IMG/VR virus record: IMGVR_UViG_3300009502_000244
Span: 1-20,496 of that record
DNA from: a virus
DNA: 20,496 nt
Direction: 5' to 3' (one strand)
The translations under genes were made by a program, and so were the position numbers. The notes under the pieces were generated by a model. The model was not told the origin of the DNA, searched no databases, and was given only the letters and a program-made list of their open reading frames with translations. Each line of letters starts with the position of its first letter. The first letter of the stretch is position 1. Below are positions 17,016 through 20,496 of this stretch, piece by piece.

Positions 17016-17316
17016 TTTATAATAGTTGAAGTTTTACTTTAGATTTGTTAGCTAAGTTGTTGGTAATGAGAGTGATAATATCCCATCATCCCTACTTTTG
17101 CCCGTTATACATAACTCGGTACTATGCATTACATAGTACTATATGATAACTATTTTATATCGCGCTTAATTTATCAATCAACTATTGTTTCATGTTATTT
17201 TACTAGAGTGCATACCATAATTATGTGGTAGGTTTATATGATTATGTATAAGTTTAGGTCAATATAATACTATTTGTGTATTAAATTAGATGCTCAAACT
17301 CTAAAATTATTATATT
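17016..17316 (+). other. Non-coding stretch with two hairpins
   Basis: No gene is seen. Hairpins GTACTATG-CATTA-CATAGTAC (17119-17139, 8 bp) and TACCA/TGGTA (17213-17230) are present. The last 60 bases form the A/T leader of the next gene. No convincing promoter box was found. Confidence 0.4.
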
Positions 17317-17583
17317 ATGGATATAGTTATATTCGATAAAGATTGTGTAAATGCGATAGCAACAGTTCATCCAACAGGTGTTGATATAAATAGAAATAAA
17401 GTTATTCAAATTATATTTGATCAGAAATTAGAATTGCATAACTTTATATCAGAATTAATATTAATAGACCAAGACTTTGAGTATAAATTTGGACGTATAC
17501 TTATAAAATTGCAATCAATTAAAAGATTATCATTTATAATTAGAGAGAAAGACCCTAATAAAAAATGGTGGGATCAAAAGTAA
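17317..17583 (+). CDS. Hypothetical protein (88 aa)
   Basis: ATG start, TAA stop, flanked on both sides by structured non-coding DNA. The product MDIVIFDKDCVNAIATVHPTG.. is soluble and mixed alpha/beta, with a basic C terminus (REKDPNKKWWDQK, both Trp as TGG). No known family is recognised. Its codon use is strongly A/T biased like its right-hand neighbours. Confidence 0.65.
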   Translation: MDIVIFDKDCVNAIATVHPTGVDINRNKVIQIIFDQKLELHNFISELILIDQDFEYKFGRILIKLQSIKRLSFIIREKDPNKKWWDQK

Positions 17584-17587
17584 TTTA

Positions 17588-17630
17588 TAGTTTAATTTAT
17601 GCTCCTATGTGTATAGGAGCAATTAAACTA
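17588..17630 (+). ncRNA. Long two-part hairpin (E7)
   Basis: TAGTTTAATT (17588-17597) pairs with AATTAAACTA (17621-17630); after a TAT bulge GCTCCTAT pairs with ATAGGAGC with a GTGT tetraloop. In all 18 bp. No T-run follows, so it is not a classic terminator; it directly follows the 88-residue gene and may protect its 3' end. Confidence 0.55.
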
Positions 17631-17693
17631 AATCATTAAACTAAACCAACAGAGTTTTCAAACCTATTTATAGGGGAGGAAACTTTAATTATT

Positions 17694-17835
17694 AACAACA
17701 CAAATAAGGTTATTACGAATTATACGCTATGGCCTAGTATAAGACTATAATCACTCACCAAGCTCCGTGTGTACATGCGCCTTGCTCTGTTTAAAATTAG
17801 GTGAGGAGTAAATTCCTCACTTGTGTTGTTTTTTT
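17694..17835 (+). ncRNA. Multi-arm element ending in a T-run (E8)
   Basis: AACAACACAA (17694-17703) pairs with TTGTGTTGTT (17821-17830), followed by T through 17835. Enclosed arms: TATAC/GTATA (17721-17741), CAAG/CTTG (17759-17784) and GTGAGGA-GTAAAT-TCCTCAC (17801-17820, 7 bp). So a four-way-like RNA finishes in a terminator-like tail, as expected for a free-standing small RNA. Confidence 0.6.
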
Positions 17836-17842
17836 AATCATA

Positions 17843-17938
17843 ATCCAATAGAATATAATAATACATAATTCCATGACTGTAGGACATGTCCGTCGTTAAA
17901 TAAAGTGATAAATAATTATTATATCTATTGGATTTTTA
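17843..17938 (+). ncRNA. Long-stem element (E9)
   Basis: ATCCAATAG plus ATATAATAAT pairs with ATTATTATAT plus CTATTGGAT (17843-17862 with 17915-17933), a 19-bp stem with one bulged A. Inside is the palindrome GGACATGTCC. Five T follow the stem (17933-17937). It begins 8 bases after E8. Confidence 0.6.
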
Positions 17939-17985
17939 AAACAAACTTATTAAACAATTATACAAACAATTTAAATTAAACTATT

Positions 17986-18270
17986 ATGCTTACAACCTTT
18001 ATTATTCTTTTAGCTCTAATTATTACTAGCTCAATTATAGTTGGTATTATACAAAGCAATAACGCTGATTTTGCAGGATTACACGCATTAGCAATTGTTA
18101 TAGTTCTTATATTTTCTATCGCTTTTATAACTTATATCAATGAAAATGAGAAAAACATTGATAGTAAAACATTATTAAAGCCCTCAATTAAAATTGAAAC
18201 TATTAAAAATGATAGTAATATCATTAAATCAGACACAACTTATATATATAAGTTTAAAAACAACAATTAA
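17986..18270 (+). CDS. Small two-pass membrane protein (94 aa)
   Basis: ATG start after the leader AAATTAAACTATT, which is repeated before the next gene. Two hydrophobic segments are plain: LTTFIILLALIITSSIIVGII (about 2-22, quoted in parts) and HALAIVIVLIFSIAFITYI (about 33-51), joined by a short polar loop, then a charged cytoplasmic-type tail rich in Lys/Asn/Ser. It has no known family. Superinfection exclusion or other membrane roles are typical of such small phage proteins but not shown here. Confidence 0.7.
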   Translation: MLTTFIILLALIITSSIIVGIIQSNNADFAGLHALAIVIVLIFSIAFITYINENEKNIDSKTLLKPSIKIETIKNDSNIIKSDTTYIYKFKNNN

Positions 18271-18295
18271 TATAAATCTTTTAAATTAAACTATT

Positions 18296-18538
18296 ATGGA
18301 AGCTACGGCAACTTTAAACAGACGTCAACGTCGACAAGCTATGAAAAATAGCAAGTATTCTCACAACAATCGCAAGAATGAACAAAAGAGTGTTCAAGTA
18401 ATTTACTCAGAGCCTAAAATAATTATGGTTGGTAGTTATACTACTAAATCAGGTCAAGTAAAAAATCGCTATCGTGTTAATCCTAACGCAAAAGCGGTTA
18501 AGATTATTACTCACAAAGTGTATCATATTAATTATTAA
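18296..18538 (+). CDS. Small very basic protein (80 aa)
   Basis: ATG start preceded by AAATTAAACTATT as in the gene before, 25 bases after its stop. The N-terminal third is highly basic (LNRRQRRQAMKNSKYSHNNRKNEQK), suited to binding nucleic acid; the second half reads PKIIMVGSYTTKSGQVKNRYRVNPN and is beta-like. No family is assigned. The basic tail would suit RNA binding, noteworthy next to the structured RNA elements, but that is speculation. Confidence 0.65.
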   Translation: MEATATLNRRQRRQAMKNSKYSHNNRKNEQKSVQVIYSEPKIIMVGSYTTKSGQVKNRYRVNPNAKAVKIITHKVYHINY

Positions 18539-18661
18539 TATCATACAAATACTTTAATAAATAACAAAAATATAAATACTAATTAATTAATTATAATAAC
18601 CAATTATAATGAGTTTGTAGGCTTTTTGTTTTATTGATACGGATAGTTATTTATTATTAAT

Positions 18662-18754
18662 ACACATATAATTGAATGAAGCGTCATTATTGTGTGTGTA
18701 AGTATTTGTTTTATAAAAATTGTGTAAAATAAATTATTATAAAAAACAAACTTA
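18662..18754 (+). ncRNA. Two hairpins between small genes (E10)
   Basis: ACACA(T)ATAAT pairs with ATTATTGTGT (18662-18695, 10 bp with one bulge) and AAGT/TTTGTTTTATAA pairs with TTATAA(AA)AACAAA/CTT (18700-18754). They fill the gap before the 39-residue gene. A/T-richness makes chance pairing possible. Bases 18539-18661 show nothing else. Confidence 0.4.
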
Positions 18755-18777
18755 AATATTCTATAGAGACTATATTA

Positions 18778-18897
18778 ATGACTTCTATAATGATCTATTC
18801 AGCAAGTAAACCTGAAATATACCACATTATCATACCAATGATCTTTGAAGTGATGACAGCATTTAGTATAATAGCTTTAGTTACTTGTAGAAAATAA
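18778..18897 (+). CDS. Tiny membrane-type peptide (39 aa)
   Basis: ATG 18778-18780 to TAA 18895-18897. The product MTSIMIYSASKPEIYHIIIP continues with IFEVMTAFSIIALVTCRK, giving one hydrophobic segment at the C-terminal half and a short basic end, as in one-pass phage peptides. Coding status rests only on an open frame and composition. Confidence 0.4.
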   Translation: MTSIMIYSASKPEIYHIIIPMIFEVMTAFSIIALVTCRK

Positions 18898-18901
18898 TAT
18901 T

Positions 18902-19062
18902 AAAAGAAAACTTCCATTCAATAAGTTATAGTCGAACATTAATTTTAGATGGTGTGAGTTACTCGAACCTACATAATGTTTACATTCCTAGCAACTAGAG
19001 TCAGGGCGGAAGTCTAATAATTATGTACACAAGAATGACAATCTTGTGGATAGTTTTCTTTT
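18902..19062 (+). ncRNA. Multi-arm element (E11)
   Basis: AAAAGAAAACT (18902-18912) pairs with AGTTTTCTTTT (19052-19062), 11 bp perfect. Arms inside: ACATAAT/ATTATGT (18971-19026) holding CTAG-CAA-CTAG, and CACAAGA-ATGACAA-TCTTGTG (19028-19048). A further CCAT/ATGG pairing may close the first part. No gene fits. Confidence 0.6.
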
Positions 19063-19072
19063 ACAATAATAT

Positions 19073-19160
19073 AAAGAGCTAAATAAAATAATGTGGTTAT
19101 ATTGTGTTAGAATATTACGACACATAATAATTATGTATGAAGATAAACCTTTAGCTCTTT
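19073..19160 (+). ncRNA. Stem-closed element (E12)
   Basis: AAAGAGCTAAA (19073-19083) pairs with TTTAGCTCTTT (19150-19160), 11 bp perfect, with TGTGT/ACACA and CATAAT/ATTATG inside. It begins 10 bases after E11 ends. Confidence 0.55.
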
Positions 19161-19200
19161 CAATACAATATTACCTCAAAGATGATGCGAGGAATATTTA

Positions 19201-19279
19201 GATGTGGTCAGTGGGCTATCTGACAAATTGCATGTATGTAAACGCACGCGGATTTACGAGGTTCGAGTCCTCGCACATC
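19201..19279 (+). ncRNA. tRNA-like element, degenerate cloverleaf
   Basis: GATGTG (19201-19206) pairs with CACATC (19274-19279). Arms: GTCAG-TGGGCTAT-CTGAC (like a D arm), a middle arm AAATT/GATTT with a large loop in place of a 7-base anticodon loop, and CGAGG-TTCGAGT-CCTCG, a perfect T arm with canonical loop. Bases 8-9 are missing and no proper anticodon is visible, so I do not call a functional tRNA. A hairpin CCTC/GAGG flanked by AATATT lies just upstream (19168-19199). Confidence 0.55.
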
Positions 19280-19322
19280 ACAATTAATAATCAAATTATA
19301 AACTCACTAAAAATTCAAATTT

Positions 19323-19472
19323 ATGAAAAAGCAATATCAATTAGTAGACAATGATGATACAGTCATTGACTCAAGCAATGAAAATGATGGCAGATTGGAA
19401 GATTTAGCCAATGATTTAGAGTTCGAAACAAAAGTAGTAATGGTTATAATTAAAGATAATTATGAGGCATAG
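19323..19472 (+). CDS. Small acidic protein (49 aa)
   Basis: ATG 19323-19325 to TAG 19470-19472, overlapping the next gene by 11 bases. The product MKKQYQLVDNDDTVIDSSNE continues acidic and ends VVMVIIKDNYEA. Coupled overlap with the following frame supports its coding. No family recognised. Confidence 0.55.
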   Translation: MKKQYQLVDNDDTVIDSSNENDGRLEDLANDLEFETKVVMVIIKDNYEA

Positions 19473-19701
19473 AATATGTATAGCTATAGTAACAGCCACT
19501 TCTTGCGGAACAGTAGTATACAAGGAGTCAAAAGAAGTTATCAGACAGCAACTATCTGATAAAGCCAGACTAAAAGAGTACAATAAACGTCATGATGAAT
19601 TTATGGCATTAGGTGGTACTCGTGAATTAAAATCTTACAGCGATAACGTAGCTATGCAAATAGCTCAATTTAAACAATCAAAAGCAAGAGTGATGTTATA
19701 G
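19462..19701 (+). CDS. Hypothetical protein with hydrophobic N terminus (79 aa)
   Basis: ATG 19462-19464 lies inside the end of the preceding gene (ATGAGGCATAG), stop TAG. The start MRHRICIAIVTATSCGTVVY is basic then hydrophobic and may be a membrane anchor or weak signal; the Cys context (TATSC) is not a standard lipobox. The rest is charged and helical (KEVIRQQLSDKARLKEYNKR), probably a coiled coil. No family recognised. Confidence 0.6.
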   Translation: MRHRICIAIVTATSCGTVVYKESKEVIRQQLSDKARLKEYNKRHDEFMALGGTRELKSYSDNVAMQIAQFKQSKARVML

Positions 19702-19728
19702 TCATTTTTGTATAATAAACTTATTATC

Positions 19729-19896
19729 ATGAAAACAACATTTAAAATAAAATACTTTATTGGCTCTTTAATTTTTGGAGCAATAATAATCTCATCCATA
19801 ATACACACAGATAGATATGATATTTTTATCCCTATTATATTTGGAACATTATTTATATTCTCAATATCACTATTAATTGTGGATAAAAAGATATAA
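19729..19896 (+). CDS. Small two-pass membrane protein (55 aa)
   Basis: A TTG at 19708 could start the frame, but ATG 19729-19731 (MKTTFKIKYFIGSLIF) is the likely start. Two hydrophobic stretches, YFIGSLIFGAIIISSII and IFIPIIFGTLFIFSISLLIV, are separated by the short polar HTDRYD. It is a typical small phage inner-membrane protein; function unknown. Confidence 0.6.
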   Translation: MKTTFKIKYFIGSLIFGAIIISSIIHTDRYDIFIPIIFGTLFIFSISLLIVDKKI

Positions 19897-19901
19897 ATGT
19901 T

Positions 19902-20018
19902 ATGAGAAAATTGTCTTTAATTAAAAAAGTATATCAAAGAATTATTGAATTAAAGATAATTTCTTTGATATATTTAAATATATTCTTAAAAAAACACAAG
20001 AAAAATGGATACAAATAA
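19902..20018 (+). CDS. Tiny basic hydrophobic peptide (38 aa), uncertain
   Basis: ATG 19902-19904 to TAA 20016-20018, overlapping the next ATG by 14 bases. The product MRKLSLIKKVYQRIIELKII continues LIYLNIFLKKHKKNGYK, one amphipathic helix. The same stretch holds a 10-bp inverted repeat TATCAAAGAA/TTCTTTGATA (19932-19970), so it may instead be another stem-closed element of the array. I cannot decide between the two. Confidence 0.4.
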   Translation: MRKLSLIKKVYQRIIELKIISLIYLNIFLKKHKKNGYK

Positions 20019-20274
20019 TTATTATGATAAAAAAGCAGATAAAACAATATCCACATTAAAGTTGTTTTTAATATGGCTTGCATACACACTAGTATTAATA
20101 ACTTTATGGAATATCAATATAATCTTATTTATAATTTATTCAATATTTATAATAAATAAATTATTTAAATTGCATTTAATTTGTAAAATATTTGGACATA
20201 TACCAGCAGAGCATATAAATAGCGGAACGATTAAATGTATGCATTGCAATAAACCTTTATATAGAAAGAGATAA
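20005..20274 (+). CDS. Membrane protein with C-terminal zinc knuckle (89 aa)
   Basis: ATG 20005-20007, TAA stop. The N-terminal soluble piece is followed by two hydrophobic segments (STLKLFLIWLAYTLVLITLW and INIILFIIYSIFIINKLF) and a short cysteine-bearing tail: LICKIFGHIPAEHI..GTIKCMHCNKPLYRK. The pattern C-KIFGH ... C-x2-C resembles small phage proteins of the DUF1660 kind ('CK.FGH...C.RCG'), here fused to a membrane anchor. A single zinc site facing the cytoplasm is inferred. All Trp codons are TGG. Confidence 0.65.
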   Translation: MDTNNYYDKKADKTISTLKLFLIWLAYTLVLITLWNINIILFIIYSIFIINKLFKLHLICKIFGHIPAEHINSGTIKCMHCNKPLYRKR

Positions 20275-20276
20275 AA

Positions 20277-20351
20277 ATGACTATTAAACAAGTAAAAAAA
20301 CAAGAAAAAGAAATAAATAATATTAATAAAAAGTTTAAATATTATCAATAA
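20277..20351 (+). CDS. Possible 24-residue lysine-rich peptide
   Basis: ATG two bases after the previous stop, TAA just before the next gene. The product MTIKQVKKQEKEINNINKKF is a short charged helix. Composition is as expected for any A-rich DNA, so coding is doubtful; it may serve only to couple its neighbours. Confidence 0.25.
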   Translation: MTIKQVKKQEKEINNINKKFKYYQ

Positions 20352-20352
20352 T

Positions 20353-20496
20353 ATGAAACAATTATTAATATTTTTTTTATTATTTTTAACAACAATTTTA
20401 TATTCCCAAACATTTCCATATGTTTCGATATCAACAAATATAAATGGTATAGAATATTGGAGTACATCTAATCATTGGGCTAAACACCCAACAAAA
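20353..20496 (+). CDS. Exported protein, N-terminal part (48 codons, runs off the window)
   Basis: ATG 20353-20355; the frame stays open to the right edge. The start MKQLLIFFLLFLTTILYSQ is a clear signal peptide with the Bacteroidota-typical end 'LYSQ' before a likely cleavage site, followed by TFPYVSISTNINGIEYWSTS. The mature protein is therefore exported to the periplasm or the outside. Its job is unknown because most is missing. Phage proteins with Sec signals often act on the host envelope (lysis or superinfection exclusion); this is an inference. Confidence 0.6.
   Translation, partial: MKQLLIFFLLFLTTILYSQTFPYVSISTNINGIEYWSTSNHWAKHPTK

Noticed and set aside
18950-18990. Antisense tRNA fragment (GGTTCGAGTAACTC)
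   Set aside because: The T-loop-like sequence has no matching T stem or acceptor stem on the minus strand.
18930-19080. Group I intron (CTAGAGTC motif)
   Set aside because: No catalytic core pairings and no split gene on either side were found.
16400-19322. CRISPR array
   Set aside because: There are many inverted repeats but no identical direct repeats with regular spacers.

Overview
The window is a piece of an AT-rich tailed-phage genome, most likely a crAss-like phage (order Crassvirales) of a Bacteroidota host. The reasons are a portal protein and a large terminase of the crAss-like kind, a run of small genes that usually accompanies them, and four leftward promoters with the Bacteroidota -7 box TAnnTTTG (three also have a TTTG -33 box at 20 bp spacing). 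The placement in Crassvirales rests on remembered family resemblance, not a search.

The phage uses a changed genetic code in which TGA is read as tryptophan. Four genes (tail fibre, portal, terminase, HExxH protein) are whole only if 13 in-frame TGA codons are read through. No gene I could place ends in TGA; all stops are TAA or TAG. A tRNA with anticodon UCA sits at 11301-11393 (minus). It has a long variable arm and G73, unlike a normal tRNA-Trp.

Left and centre, 1-15450, all minus strand, late/virion genes. Reading leftward: a leader with a Bacteroidota promoter (15868-15899) and a structured 5' region; three genes ending in a HExxH protein; a structured non-coding stretch and terminator (13850-14190); a second promoter, two small genes and a phage GroEL (13323-11743); a third promoter, a small gene, then a UCA tRNA, a non-coding element and a tRNA-Thr(UGU); small virion-module genes including an HU/IHF-like protein and a possible GroES-fold protein; the large terminase; a small zinc-finger protein; portal; and then tail-fibre genes running off the left edge.

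Divide, about 15900-16112: a small GC-rich, G-tract-bearing island in AT-rich DNA lies between the leftward and rightward transcription units.

Right, 16113-20496, all plus strand: very small AT-rich genes, several of them membrane proteins and one with a signal peptide, alternating with long non-coding stretches. These stretches are packed with inverted repeats that close into large, often multi-arm structures: at least nine elements, each closed by a stem of 6-19 bp, one of them a clean four-way junction and one tRNA-like. I regard this chain of structured elements, together with a repeated two-hairpin module on the minus strand, as the most likely undescribed feature. No right-arm gene contains in-frame TGA, so recoding is confined to late genes here.
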